Positions 46,241 through 54,762 are shown, numbered from the stretch's first letter. The stretch: DNA of 64,000 bases from Planctomycetota bacterium (GCA_004376375.1 SOJX01000090.1:26522-90521); one strand, 5' to 3'. A program made the numbers and translations. Notes: a model not told the origin generated them from the letters alone.

Positions 46241-46381
46241 ATTCGTCGCGAGGCCGAGCGAAAGGTTCGCCGGCAAGGACGAATGGCAAAAGCACCGGAG
46301 GCGTGGCTAAAGTCACGTCGAGGAGCTTTTGGCCTGAGGACGCAGCCGGCGGGCCTTGTAGCCGGCCGTAGCAGAAGCGTC
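46241..46381 (+). ncRNA. Candidate structured RNA of three nested hairpins
   Basis: Three consecutive hairpins. First: ATTCGTC (46241-46247) / GACGAAT (46278-46284) enclosing GCCGAGCGAA / TTCGCCGGC (46253-46274). Second: CAAAAGC (46287-46293) / GCTTTTG (46325-46331) enclosing CGTGGC-TAAA-GTCACG (46302-46317). Third: GACGC (46339-46343) / GCGTC (46377-46381) enclosing GCCGGC / GCCGGC (46345-46366). A G-U pair in the second hairpin favours the plus strand. Such nested pairing is unlikely by chance. It could be the 5' leader of the restriction-modification gene 100 nt downstream, a small RNA, or a mobile repeat. No promoter was identified. The open frame across it is not convincing. Confidence 0.5.
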
Positions 46382-46484
46382 ATTGTTTTGGGGGTTCTTA
46401 ATAGACATTTCACTGGCAACTTTCGGCTCGTCGTTATAAAATTTCCGTCATTCCATGACACTGCAGAGAACTAAAAGGTGGAAG

Positions 46485-49451
46485 ATGCCTGCGCCGAAGA
46501 CTATTCACGAGCTTGTGAAACATTTCGATAGAAACATTGAGGCTTACCGCTCGGGCCGTTATAAGGAAAGCCAACTCAGGCAGGAATTTATAAATCCCTT
46601 TTTCGAGGCGTTTGGCTGGGACGTGAGTAATAAAAATAGATATGCGGAAGCGTATAAAGACGTTATCCACGAAGACTCCATCAGGGTTGCGGAAGGCACC
46701 AAGGCGCCTGATTACTGTTTCAGAATCGGAGGCACGCGCAAGTTTTTCCTTGAGGCAAAAAAACCTTCGGTAGACATCAAACGGGATATCCATCCCGCGT
46801 ATCAGCTTCGCAGATATGCCTGGAGCTCGAAACTGCCGCTTTCGATTCTTACCGACTTTGAAGAGCTCGCAGTATACGACTGCCGGATAAAGCCGAAAAA
46901 GACGGACAAAGCTTCAATCGGCAGGATAAAATATATTACGTATAAAGATTATATTAAGGAATGGGAATGGATAGAAGGTACGTTTTCAAGAGAGGAAATA
47001 TTGAAAGGCTCTTTCGATAAATATGCCGAGTCGGCGAAACGCAAGCGGGGAACTGCCGAGGTTGACGCAGCTTTCCTGAACGAAATCGAGTCGTGGCGGG
47101 AGATGCTTGCGAAAAACATAGCGCTCCGCAACAAGCGCCTGTCGATACGCAACCTCAACTTTGCCGTACAGCGGATAATAGACAGGATAATCTTTCTGCG
47201 CATATGCGAAGACCGGGGGATTGAGAAATACGGGCGTCTGCGCGATATTTCGAAACTTGCGAACAACTACAAAGAGCTCGGCGTCCTTTTCAAGCACGCG
47301 GATGATAAATACAATTCCGGTCTATTCTATTTCAGGAAAGAGAAAGGCCGCGGCCGGCCGGACGAGATAACGCTTAAGCTTAAAGTGGACGACAGGCCGC
47401 TGATGCAGATTATCAAATCTCTTTACTATCCCGACAGCCCGTACGAGTTTTCAGTACTGCCCGCGGACATCCTCGGCCAGGTCTACGAGCAGTTTCTGGG
47501 TAAAGTTATAAGGCTGACGAAATCGCACCGGGCAATAATAGATGAAAAGCCGGAAGTCAAGAAGGCCGGCGGCGTCTATTACACGCCGACTTATATCGTG
47601 GATTACATTGTCGAGAACACGGTCGGGAAGCTGCTCGAGAAATGCAGGATTCCGAATGAGGCGTCGAAGCTGAAAATACTCGACCCCGCATGCGGCTCGG
47701 GCTCGTTCCTTATCGGCGCGTTCCAGTACCTCATCGACTGGCACCAGAAATATTATACGGGTCAAAGTAGGGGCAAGGCATGCCTTGCCCCTACAAAAAA
47801 GGCAAAAATAAAAAAATACTCCACCGGCAAGTCACCGAAACTTTACCAGGCGGGGAAAGACGACTGGCGGCTGACGACGGGCGAGAAGAAGCGGATACTT
47901 CTGAACAACATCTACGGCGTCGATATCGACCCGCAGGCGGTCGAGGTGACGAAGCTTTCGCTTCTGCTGAAAGTGCTCGAAGGCGAGAACGAGAACACGT
48001 TGCAGACGCAATTGCTGTTATTTCACGAGCGGGCGCTGCCCGACTTGTCGTCGAACATCAAGTGCGGCAACTCGCTTATCGGGACGGATTTCTACGATAG
48101 CAAGCAGGGCGAGCTTTTCCCCGACGAGGAAGAGCGGATGCGGATAAATGCGTTTGACTGGGACGGCAAACTGGGATTTCCCGATATTTTCAAGGACGGG
48201 AATCCGGGCTTTGATGCGGTGATCGGGAATCCGCCGTATATTGATTCGGAATGGATGTCAAAATATCATCCTGACACCAGAAGTTACTGCAGTTCGCGTT
48301 ATTTATCCGCTTCAGGTAACTGGGATATCTTTTGTGTATTTGCGGAAAAGGCGATAGACCTGTGCCGGAAAAAGGGTTTCTCCAGTTTTATCGTGCCAAA
48401 TAAAATCGGGTCTGCTCCGTATGCAAAATCCGTAAGTGGAATCCTTTCAATCAGGAATATCCTGCAAAGCATCAGAGATTTCTCGAGCGTTCCGGTTTTT
48501 CCCGTTTCAGTTTATCCGATAGTGTATGTTGCAAAGCGCGAAAAACCAAACTCGAAGTCATTGGTAAAATACGAAAAGATGAACATGGAAAATGGGAAAA
48601 TATATCCTGATAAAGCAAAGATGTTGAATCTACATAAATATTTTTCAAAACACCCGTGGCCGGTATTCGGGGATATATCCGAAAACAGCCCTGTCGAGAG
48701 ATTGCGAAATGAGTATCCCTTGCTTCAGGACGTTGCCAGTGTCCTTGGTGCTGCAACCGTTTCAGAGGCATATGAAATCAAGGAGCTGATCTCGGAGTCG
48801 ACGGGAACAAAAAAGGGGGGTATGGTTTTTATCAACAGCGGAACTATTGATCGTTATCTGCCGCTCTGGGGAATCAAGAATACAAGGTACCTTAAAAAGA
48901 AATTCAACAGGCCCGTTGTCTCAATCACGAAAAAAAAGCGCCTGCCTTGGAAAAGGAGGGAACAGGCGGAAACACGCAAATTAATTGTAGCGGGAATGAC
49001 AAAGATTCTGGAGTGCATTATCGATGAAAAAGGTAATATTCTCGCCGGTAAATCCACTTCCATTATTTTCTCGGATATGGAATTGAAATATCTGCTCGGA
49101 CTCCTGAATAGCAGGCTTATATCATATTTTTTTATAAACGTTCATGGAGGAAACAAGCTTGCCGGAGGCTACCTCCGAATTGGACCGCCTCAATTGAGGA
49201 CTATTCCGATTCGCACGGTAGATTTTACGAATAAAAAAGATAAGGAAAAACACGACCGAATGGTGAAGCTTGTCGAGGCAATGCTGGATTTAAACAGGAA
49301 ACTGCCGAAGGCAAAGACGGCGCATCAGAAAGAGGTTCTTCATCGGCAGATTGATGCGACGGACGGGAGGATTGATAAGCTTGTCTACGAGCTTTACGGA
49401 CTGACGAAGAAGGAAATAAAGACGGTAGAGGAAGCGACGAATAAGGGATAG
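46485..49451 (+). CDS. Type IIG restriction-modification protein (nuclease-methyltransferase-specificity)
   Basis: 988 residues from ATG 46485 (AGGTGG upstream). A PD-(D/E)XK nuclease lies at the N-terminus: PDYCFRIGG then KFFLEAKKP (about 73-92). A helical connector (about 200-360) precedes the N6-adenine methyltransferase: motif I LDPACGSGSFLIGAFQY (about 402-418), the region ILLNNIYGVDIDPQAVEVTK, and motif IV AVIGNPPYID. The C-terminal third is a TaqI/Eco57I-like target-recognition region. It should modify one strand and cut at a distance as a single protein. A 28-bp palindrome is inserted in frame at 47767-47794. The recognition region is AT-richer than the catalytic part. Nothing else of an R-M system is near. 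Confidence 0.9.
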   Translation: MPAPKTIHELVKHFDRNIEAYRSGRYKESQLRQEFINPFFEAFGWDVSNKNRYAEAYKDVIHEDSIRVAEGTKAPDYCFRIGGTRKFFLEAKKPSVDIKRDIHPAYQLRRYAWSSKLPLSILTDFEELAVYDCRIKPKKTDKASIGRIKYITYKDYIKEWEWIEGTFSREEILKGSFDKYAESAKRKRGTAEVDAAFLNEIESWREMLAKNIALRNKRLSIRNLNFAVQRIIDRIIFLRICEDRGIEKYGRLRDISKLANNYKELGVLFKHADDKYNSGLFYFRKEKGRGRPDEITLKLKVDDRPLMQIIKSLYYPDSPYEFSVLPADILGQVYEQFLGKVIRLTKSHRAIIDEKPEVKKAGGVYYTPTYIVDYIVENTVGKLLEKCRIPNEASKLKILDPACGSGSFLIGAFQYLIDWHQKYYTGQSRGKACLAPTKKAKIKKYSTGKSPKLYQAGKDDWRLTTGEKKRILLNNIYGVDIDPQAVEVTKLSLLLKVLEGENENTLQTQLLLFHERALPDLSSNIKCGNSLIGTDFYDSKQGELFPDEEERMRINAFDWDGKLGFPDIFKDGNPGFDAVIGNPPYIDSEWMSKYHPDTRSYCSSRYLSASGNWDIFCVFAEKAIDLCRKKGFSSFIVPNKIGSAPYAKSVSGILSIRNILQSIRDFSSVPVFPVSVYPIVYVAKREKPNSKSLVKYEKMNMENGKIYPDKAKMLNLHKYFSKHPWPVFGDISENSPVERLRNEYPLLQDVASVLGAATVSEAYEIKELISESTGTKKGGMVFINSGTIDRYLPLWGIKNTRYLKKKFNRPVVSITKKKRLPWKRREQAETRKLIVAGMTKILECIIDEKGNILAGKSTSIIFSDMELKYLLGLLNSRLISYFFINVHGGNKLAGGYLRIGPPQLRTIPIRTVDFTNKKDKEKHDRMVKLVEAMLDLNRKLPKAKTAHQKEVLHRQIDATDGRIDKLVYELYGLTKKEIKTVEEATNKG
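47767..47794. repeat. Perfect GTAGGGGC palindrome inside the restriction-modification gene
   Basis: GTAGGGGCAAGGCA / TGCCTTGCCCCTAC, a perfect 28-bp palindrome. Together with flanking bases it encodes an in-frame insert GQSRGKACLAPTKK between methyltransferase motif I and the next conserved block. Same family as the intergenic elements. Confidence 0.93.
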
Positions 49452-49525
49452 GTTGATAAGGGATACGGGATACGGACAAGGAGCTACGCGCGATATGTAG
49501 GGGCACAGCATGCTGTGCCCCTGCA
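49446..49525. repeat. GGGATA array and GTAGGGGC palindrome
   Basis: GGGATA/GGTTGATAA units (49446-49475) begin in the last codons of the restriction-modification gene. They are followed by TGTAGGGGCACAGCA / TGCTGTGCCCCTGCA (49496-49525, one mismatch). Confidence 0.85.
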
Positions 49526-49562
49526 TTTAAATACCACCAACCACTATCAAGACTGTTTTGAC

Positions 49563-49591
49563 TTGACAGTTTCGAAAAACACGGCTAGGAT
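49563..49591 (+). promoter_or_regulatory. Sigma-70 promoter of galE
   Basis: TTGACA (49563-49568), 17-bp spacer, TAGGAT (49586-49591), 30 nt before the ATG. Confidence 0.72.
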
Positions 49592-49620
49592 GCAGCGGGA
49601 AAGGAAAAGGGAGGCAGCTT

Positions 49621-50604
49621 ATGGCTGTGCTTGTTACCGGCGGGGCCGGATACGTCGGTAGCCACCTGGTCGAGCAGATGTTCGACCGGGGCATTGACTG
49701 CGTGGTACTCGATAACTTCGAGACGGGCCATCGTGCGGCGCTGCCGAAGGTGAAGATCGTAAAGGGCGACTTGCGCCGCAGAGACGACGTGAAGCTGCTC
49801 TTTGAGAGACACGAGATAGATTCCGTTTGCCACCTTGCCGCGTACGCGTTTGCGCGCGAGTCCGCCGCCGAGCCCGCGAAGTATTACGAAAACAACGTAT
49901 GCGGCGCGATTAATCTTTTTGCGGAAATGAAGGAAGCCGGAATAACGCGGATAGTATTTTCATCTTCGTCGGCTGTTTACGGCAACGTGAAGGGTAGCGC
50001 AAAGGAGAACAGCCCGCTTCGGCCCGTGAGCCCGTACGGCGTAACCAAGGCCTTGGTCGAGCAGGTCCTCCTGTCTTTCGCGAAGGCGTACGGGTTTGCG
50101 GTTGTGTCGCTGCGCTATTTCAACGCGGCGGGCGCGTCCCCTTCGGGCCGCATCGGCGAGGTAATGGGCGAACATCCGCGGTTCATCCCGGTCTGCTTGG
50201 ACAACGCACTCGGCCGAAGTAGGTACGTGCTTATTTACGGCACGGATTACGAAACCCCCGACGGGACATGCGTGAGGGATTACGTTCACGTGAGCGATGT
50301 CGCGGGCGCGCACGTGGCCGCGATGGAGAAAGCGGAACCCGGCGAGCACAAGATTTATAACCTCGGCAATGAAAAGGGGTACTCGATACGCGAGGTTATC
50401 GCAGCCGTCGAGACCGTAACCGGTAAAAAGCTTCGCGTCCGCGAGGCGCCCAGGGAAGTGGGCGACCCGGCGCGCATCTTTGCCTCCAGCGCGAAGGCGA
50501 GGAAGGAACTGAACTGGAAACCCGAATTCGGGGACCTCGAGTCGATTATCGCAACCGCGTGGGAATGGTTTCGCAAACACCCGGACGGTTATAAGCTATT
50601 GTAG
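49621..50604 (+). CDS. galE: UDP-glucose 4-epimerase
   Basis: 327 residues, usual length, GGGAGG before the ATG. Extended short-chain dehydrogenase: NAD-binding VTGGAGYVGSHLVEQ (5-19), catalytic Ser in FSSSSAVYG (about 115-123) and YGVTK (Tyr-X3-Lys, about 139-143), then SLRYFNAAGASPSGRIGE and DYETPDGTCVRDYVHVSDVA. It interconverts UDP-glucose and UDP-galactose for surface polysaccharides. The next gene is 27 bp downstream and may be cotranscribed. Confidence 0.93.
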   Translation: MAVLVTGGAGYVGSHLVEQMFDRGIDCVVLDNFETGHRAALPKVKIVKGDLRRRDDVKLLFERHEIDSVCHLAAYAFARESAAEPAKYYENNVCGAINLFAEMKEAGITRIVFSSSSAVYGNVKGSAKENSPLRPVSPYGVTKALVEQVLLSFAKAYGFAVVSLRYFNAAGASPSGRIGEVMGEHPRFIPVCLDNALGRSRYVLIYGTDYETPDGTCVRDYVHVSDVAGAHVAAMEKAEPGEHKIYNLGNEKGYSIREVIAAVETVTGKKLRVREAPREVGDPARIFASSAKARKELNWKPEFGDLESIIATAWEWFRKHPDGYKLL

Positions 50605-50631
50605 GACTCAACCAGGAAACGGGGAATCAAG

Positions 50632-50913
50632 ATGGTACAGAAGAGAAAGCCCCCATCAGACCGGCCGATAAGGAAGACTGCCCGGGAAAACACCCGGGCA
50701 AGGGAAAAGTTCGGCCGCGTAGCCATTCGCCTGGGGTTTGTCAAGGAGGAGCAGGTCAAGGAAGCCCTTGACATCCAGCGGAAGATGGACGAATCCGGCC
50801 AACCTCACAAGCTGATCGGGCTGATAATGCTGGAGCAGGGGATGCTCTCCAACGCCCAGCTCATCGAAATGCTGAAATATTTTGAGCTGCAGCAGGGAAA
50901 GCAGGGGCTCTAG
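50632..50913 (+). CDS. Stand-alone PilB-type N-terminal half-domain protein
   Basis: 93 residues. A basic, flexible N-terminus (about 30 residues) is followed by FGRVAIRLGFVKEEQVKEAL and MLEQGMLSNAQLIEMLKYFE, the paired-helix units of the MshE/PilB N-terminal module. The second (nucleotide-binding) part seen at 18008 and 16241 is absent. It may be an adaptor for the secretion/pilus ATPase or an unrelated regulator. It lies 27 bp after galE and carries GGGGAA before its ATG. Confidence 0.75.
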   Translation: MVQKRKPPSDRPIRKTARENTRAREKFGRVAIRLGFVKEEQVKEALDIQRKMDESGQPHKLIGLIMLEQGMLSNAQLIEMLKYFELQQGKQGL

Positions 50914-50950
50914 AACTGGTCCTTCGGTCCCTCAGTCAAAAAGAAGATCA

Positions 50951-51034
50951 AATGACCAAAAGACCAAAAGACCAAAAGACCAAAGGACCAAAAGACCAGA
51001 GGACCAAAGGACCAATCGACCGACATCGACCAAT
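50951..51034. repeat. GACCAAAA tandem array
   Basis: About nine 8-nt units, GACCAAAA drifting to GACCAAAG, GACCAGAG and GACCAATC, ending seven bases before the -35 of the next promoter. Confidence 0.88.
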
Positions 51035-51040
51035 TTCAAG

Positions 51041-51068
51041 TTGACTACCGGTGTATGGTTGTTATAAT
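51041..51068 (+). promoter_or_regulatory. Sigma-70 promoter of the surA-like/rnf operon
   Basis: TTGACT (51041-51046), 16-bp spacer, perfect TATAAT (51063-51068), about 55 nt before the ATG at 51130. Confidence 0.85.
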
Positions 51069-51129
51069 AGCGCACTTGTGAAAAAGATAGACCGTTTGAT
51101 CGCTATAATCCTGCCTTGGGGACATATTA

Positions 51130-52221
51130 ATGAAAAATTCAATCACATCGACTAAAGCCGGTTTCCTTATCGTCTGCATGATTCTGACGGCCATGTGCTT
51201 TTTGTCAGGCCGGGCGTACGCGCTCGAAGAGGCGCCGCCGCCGCCGAAAGAAGGTGAAAAGCCTGCCGGGCCCGAAAAGAAAGCCGAGCCTGAAAAGCCG
51301 GCCGAGCCCGAGAAGCCGGCCGAGCCTGAAAAGAAACCTGAGCCGAAAGAGGTCAAGCTCGATAAGCTGCCCGACGGAGTCGTTGCGAGGATTGACGGCA
51401 AGGACGTGAAGGTTGAAGATTTTTTGCAGTTTGTGCTCGATTTGGCGGGGGGCCAATTGGTTGTTCTCCATATCGACCTGGTACTTATGAAACGGGAAGC
51501 GGCAAAAAGAAAGATCACGCTCGACGCAGAGGAAATGAAGAAGAAAGTCGACGAAGAGGTGGCGAACCTGAAAAAACGCTATCGTGACGAAAAGGGTTTC
51601 AAGAATTTCCTCAAGATGCAGAAGTTGTTCACCGAAGAGCGGCTCAGAAGGATTATTACCTTCAACAAAACTATCGCCAAGTACAAGGAAAAACTCACCC
51701 AGGCCTGGATGCTCGACCCCGAGCAATGCGGGCCCGAGCTCGAGCGGCGTTTCAAGCGGCAGTTCAGGGCGGACAGGGAATACTTCCGCGCAAGCCATAT
51801 ACTTATCATGCCCCGGAAAGACGTACCCGACACGAAAGCGCTTGCCCAGAAGGTTGCAGCCGAGATCAGGACGGGCACGACGACTTTCGAGGACGCTGCG
51901 AAGAAGTACTCCGGCGACCGGTACAAGGACAAGGGCGGCGACATGGGATTCCAGCTCGTCGAGCGCTTCAACAACCAGCCCGAATTCCTGGAGAACATTA
52001 AATCCCTGAAGGTCGGCGAGGTCTCGGCGCCTTTTGAAACCAGACAGGGCTGGCACATACTCAAGCTTGTTGCCCGTTACGCGGCGGGGAAGATAACGCC
52101 GAAGGACGTCGAAGAGTACCTCAAGGGTGGAATGGCCAACACAAAACCACACCCGATGATGCAGAATAAGTTTCTGGAAAAACTTCGGGGGTCGTCCGAC
52201 ATCATCATTGACCTGAAATAA
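51130..52221 (+). CDS. Periplasmic peptidyl-prolyl isomerase, SurA/PrsA-like (parvulin domain)
   Basis: 363 residues. A signal peptide (FLIVCMILTAMCFLSGRAYA) is followed by a Pro/Glu/Lys repeat linker (EPEKPAEPEKPAEPEKKPEP). An N-terminal chaperone-like helical region (about 75-210) precedes a single parvulin domain: FRASHILIMPRKDVPDTKAL (about 220-239), FEDAAKKYSGDRYKDKGGDM and SAPFETRQGWHILKLV. It should help outer-membrane or secreted proteins fold. It precedes rnfC by 15 bp and shares its promoter, a pairing of no known functional meaning. Confidence 0.9.
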   Translation: MKNSITSTKAGFLIVCMILTAMCFLSGRAYALEEAPPPPKEGEKPAGPEKKAEPEKPAEPEKPAEPEKKPEPKEVKLDKLPDGVVARIDGKDVKVEDFLQFVLDLAGGQLVVLHIDLVLMKREAAKRKITLDAEEMKKKVDEEVANLKKRYRDEKGFKNFLKMQKLFTEERLRRIITFNKTIAKYKEKLTQAWMLDPEQCGPELERRFKRQFRADREYFRASHILIMPRKDVPDTKALAQKVAAEIRTGTTTFEDAAKKYSGDRYKDKGGDMGFQLVERFNNQPEFLENIKSLKVGEVSAPFETRQGWHILKLVARYAAGKITPKDVEEYLKGGMANTKPHPMMQNKFLEKLRGSSDIIIDLK

Positions 52222-52236
52222 GCTGCGGGGGACCTG

Positions 52237-53604
52237 ATGGCCGGTAGCATGCCCTGTACCTTTCCCGGCGGCGTTCATCCAAAGGACTGTAAGGAGTTTT
52301 CGCGCGAGTTTCCCATCGAGGTTGCGCCCGCGCCCGGGAAAGTCCGCGTGCCTCTTGCGCAGCACATCGGCGCCCCGGCGAAAGCCGTCGTGGCGAAGAA
52401 GGACGAGGTAAAAAAAGGCCAGGTCATCGGTGAGCCACAGGGATTCGTCTCGGCGGCGATCCACTCGCCCGTATCCGGCAAGGTCGTCGAGGTCAAGGAA
52501 CACCCCCATATTTTCGGAAGGCCGACGCTCTGCGTCGTTATCGAAAACGACGGCAACGAGGAATGGGCAGAGGGGATGGGCGGCGACCCCGAAGACGTTT
52601 CCGCGCTGGAGCCGAAGGAAATTATCGACCGCGTCGCCGCGGCCGGAATCGTCGGCATGGGCGGCGCGACTTTCCCGACCCATGTAAAGCTCTCTTCTCC
52701 GAAAGAGTACCCGATTGAGATCGCGATAATAAACGGCGTCGAGTGCGAGCCGTTTCTGACCTCCGACCACCGGCTCATGCTCGAAGAGCCCGAGCGGGTG
52801 CTGCGCGGCGCGGAGATACTTCGCAGAACGGTTAACGCGAAGCGGCTTGTTATCGGCATCGAGGCGAACAAGCCGGACGCCATCGGGAAGATGCGCGATA
52901 CCGCGAAAGAGATTCTGCCGGACGCCGAGGTTGTCGAGCTTCACGTCAAGTACCCGCAGGGCGCGGAAAAACAGCTCATATACGCGCTGACGGGCCGCGA
53001 AGTCCCAGCACCGAGGGCGCCGAAATTCGGACCCTATTTCCCCATGCACGTGGGCGCGCTCGTGCAGAACGTCGGCACCGCCGCCGCCGTTTACGACGCC
53101 GTCACGAGGCGTATCCCGCTCATCGAGCGGATCGTGACCGTGACCGGCACCGGCGTCGAGAGTCCGAAAAATTTCCGCGCGAAAATCGGGACGCCGATTG
53201 AGGCTCTTCTCGAGGCGGCGAAGGTCAGGCCCGAGGCCAACAAGCTTATCCTCGGCGGGCCGATGATGGGCCTTGCGCAGGGCAGCCCGGATATTCCCGT
53301 CAACAAGGGGATGAGCGGCGTTCTGGTCCTCACCGGCGCTCGGCCCGACGTTTCGCGCGCATGTATCCGCTGCGGAAAGTGCGTCGATGTCTGCTCGCAG
53401 GCGATTATGCCGCAGACGCTCTCGATTCTCGCCGAGGCCGAACGCTTCGACCTCGTGGAGGGATACGATATCGATAACTGCATCCTGTGCGGTTCGTGCA
53501 GTTACGTCTGCCCGTCGAAGCGTCCGATCGTCCATCTGATAGAATGGGCGCGCGGCGCTCTCGGCGCTATCCGCCGCAAAAAGGCGGAAGAGCAGAAAGT
53601 ATGA
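52237..53604 (+). CDS. rnfC: Rnf electron-transport complex subunit C
   Basis: 455 residues. RnfC features: GGVHPKDCKEFSREFPIEVA at the N-terminus, a flavin/NADH-binding core (GMGGATFPTHVKLS, IINGVECEPFLTSDHRLMLE), and two [4Fe-4S] sites CIRCGKCVDVC (about 375-385) and CILCGSCSYVCP (about 414-425). It oxidises NADH and feeds electrons to the membrane subunits, coupling with ferredoxin to Na+ or H+ transport. It starts 15 bp after the isomerase gene. A 150-bp block of repeats separates it from rnfD, which is unusual within an rnf operon. Confidence 0.93.
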   Translation: MAGSMPCTFPGGVHPKDCKEFSREFPIEVAPAPGKVRVPLAQHIGAPAKAVVAKKDEVKKGQVIGEPQGFVSAAIHSPVSGKVVEVKEHPHIFGRPTLCVVIENDGNEEWAEGMGGDPEDVSALEPKEIIDRVAAAGIVGMGGATFPTHVKLSSPKEYPIEIAIINGVECEPFLTSDHRLMLEEPERVLRGAEILRRTVNAKRLVIGIEANKPDAIGKMRDTAKEILPDAEVVELHVKYPQGAEKQLIYALTGREVPAPRAPKFGPYFPMHVGALVQNVGTAAAVYDAVTRRIPLIERIVTVTGTGVESPKNFRAKIGTPIEALLEAAKVRPEANKLILGGPMMGLAQGSPDIPVNKGMSGVLVLTGARPDVSRACIRCGKCVDVCSQAIMPQTLSILAEAERFDLVEGYDIDNCILCGSCSYVCPSKRPIVHLIEWARGALGAIRRKKAEEQKV

Positions 53605-53740
53605 AGTATGAAGTATGAAATATATTTAGCGGCCGCGCTTGCGCGGCGTTGATGTTAGCCGCGCCGCTTGCGGCGCGCGTACGAGTAACGAGTAACGAGT
53701 AACGAGTAACGAGTAACGAGTAACGAGTAACGAGTAACGA
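53595..53740. repeat. Three repeat families packed between rnfC and rnfD
   Basis: AAGTATG units (53598-53619, starting in the last rnfC codons), two CTTG palindromes (TTTAGCGGCCGCGCTTGCGC, 53626-53645, and TTAGCCGCGCCGCTTGCGGC, 53655-53674), then eight exact CGAGTAA copies (53682-53737). The next, altered unit CGAGGAA supplies the only GAGG ahead of the rnfD start. Confidence 0.93.
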
Positions 53741-53754
53741 GGAACCAAACCACA

Positions 53755-54762
53755 GTGGCACTTGACAAACTCGTCGTCGGCCATTCGCCGCACATCAAGA
53801 GTGACGAGTCAATCCGGCGCATAATGTGGACCGTCGTGCTTGCGCTCACGCCGGCGGGCGTGTTCGGAATCATCATTTTCGGTTGGTACGCGCTCGTGAT
53901 GATGCTCGGCAGCATGGCCGTATGTATCGCGACGGAATGGATAATTCTGAAGCTCACCGGCCGCGATGCCGGCCAGGCCTTCGACGGCTCCGCGGCCATC
54001 ACCGGCATGCTGTTCGCCATGGTCTGCGGCCCGCTCGTCCACTGGTACGTGTGGGTCGTCGGTTCGATTGTCGCAATCGCGGTCTTCAAGCACGCCTTCG
54101 GCGGTCTCGGCTGCAACATCTGGAACCCCGCGCTGATGGCCCGCGCCTTTACGCTCGCGGCGTGGGGGAAAGACCTTACGCAGGGTTTCGTTTATCCCGA
54201 CGGTACGGCCGGCGCAACTCCGCTTGGCGTTGTTAAGCTGGCGAAGGAAGGCGTGCCGATTGATACCGAATACCTCGGCCTGAACGAGCTTTTCTGGGGA
54301 AAAACCGCCGGCTGCATCGGCGAGACGAGCGCCGCGCTCCTCCTCCTGGGCGGCATTTTTCTCATTGTGCTGAAATACGTCGACTGGCGCATGCCGCTCA
54401 GCTTCATTCTGACATGCGTCGTTCTTGTCTGGATTCTGCCCTACAAAAACAAGGCGGCGCAGGATATCGCAAGCGGCTGGGTCTGGTGGAAAGAGCCGCT
54501 GTTTGCCGCATTTTCCGGCGGACTGTTCCTGGGCGCGTTTTTCATGGCGACCGACATGGTTACGACGCCGGTCACTAAAACGGGACAGGTTATTTTTGGA
54601 GTCGGTTGCGGAATCCTGACGGCAATTATCCGCCTTTACGGCGGTTACCCGGAAGGCGTCTGTTATTCCATAATTATCATGAATACGGCGACGCCTCTTA
54701 TCGACCGGTTCACGCGTCCGCGGAAGTTTGGAGCAAAAGAGTATGCCCGAACAACCAGCTGA
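53755..54762 (+). CDS. rnfD: Rnf electron-transport complex subunit D
   Basis: 335 residues starting at GTG 53755. The only upstream Shine-Dalgarno-like sequence (GAGGA, 11 nt away) comes from a degenerate tandem-repeat unit. Eight or more membrane helices. Conserved GSAAITGMLFAMVCGPLVHW and FGGLGCNIWNPALMARAF. The covalent-FMN site is DGTAGATPLG with Thr155. It forms the membrane core with RnfG and the missing RnfA/E. Stop overlaps the rnfG start by 20 bp. Confidence 0.93.
   Translation: MALDKLVVGHSPHIKSDESIRRIMWTVVLALTPAGVFGIIIFGWYALVMMLGSMAVCIATEWIILKLTGRDAGQAFDGSAAITGMLFAMVCGPLVHWYVWVVGSIVAIAVFKHAFGGLGCNIWNPALMARAFTLAAWGKDLTQGFVYPDGTAGATPLGVVKLAKEGVPIDTEYLGLNELFWGKTAGCIGETSAALLLLGGIFLIVLKYVDWRMPLSFILTCVVLVWILPYKNKAAQDIASGWVWWKEPLFAAFSGGLFLGAFFMATDMVTTPVTKTGQVIFGVGCGILTAIIRLYGGYPEGVCYSIIIMNTATPLIDRFTRPRKFGAKEYARTTS

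Noticed and set aside
46193..46474. 93-codon frame in the moaA/restriction-modification gap
   Set aside because: Coincides with three nested hairpins; Arg-rich translation, weak start. The structure explains the sequence better than a protein does.
51205..53535. 776-codon open frame on the minus strand across the isomerase and rnfC genes
   Set aside because: Antisense shadow of two well-supported genes in GC-rich DNA. Its translation is Arg/His/Leu-rich with no motif.
53641..53745. Eight exact CGAGTAA repeats considered as a CRISPR-like or iteron array
   Set aside because: Units are contiguous with no spacers, too short for CRISPR, and not next to a replication gene.
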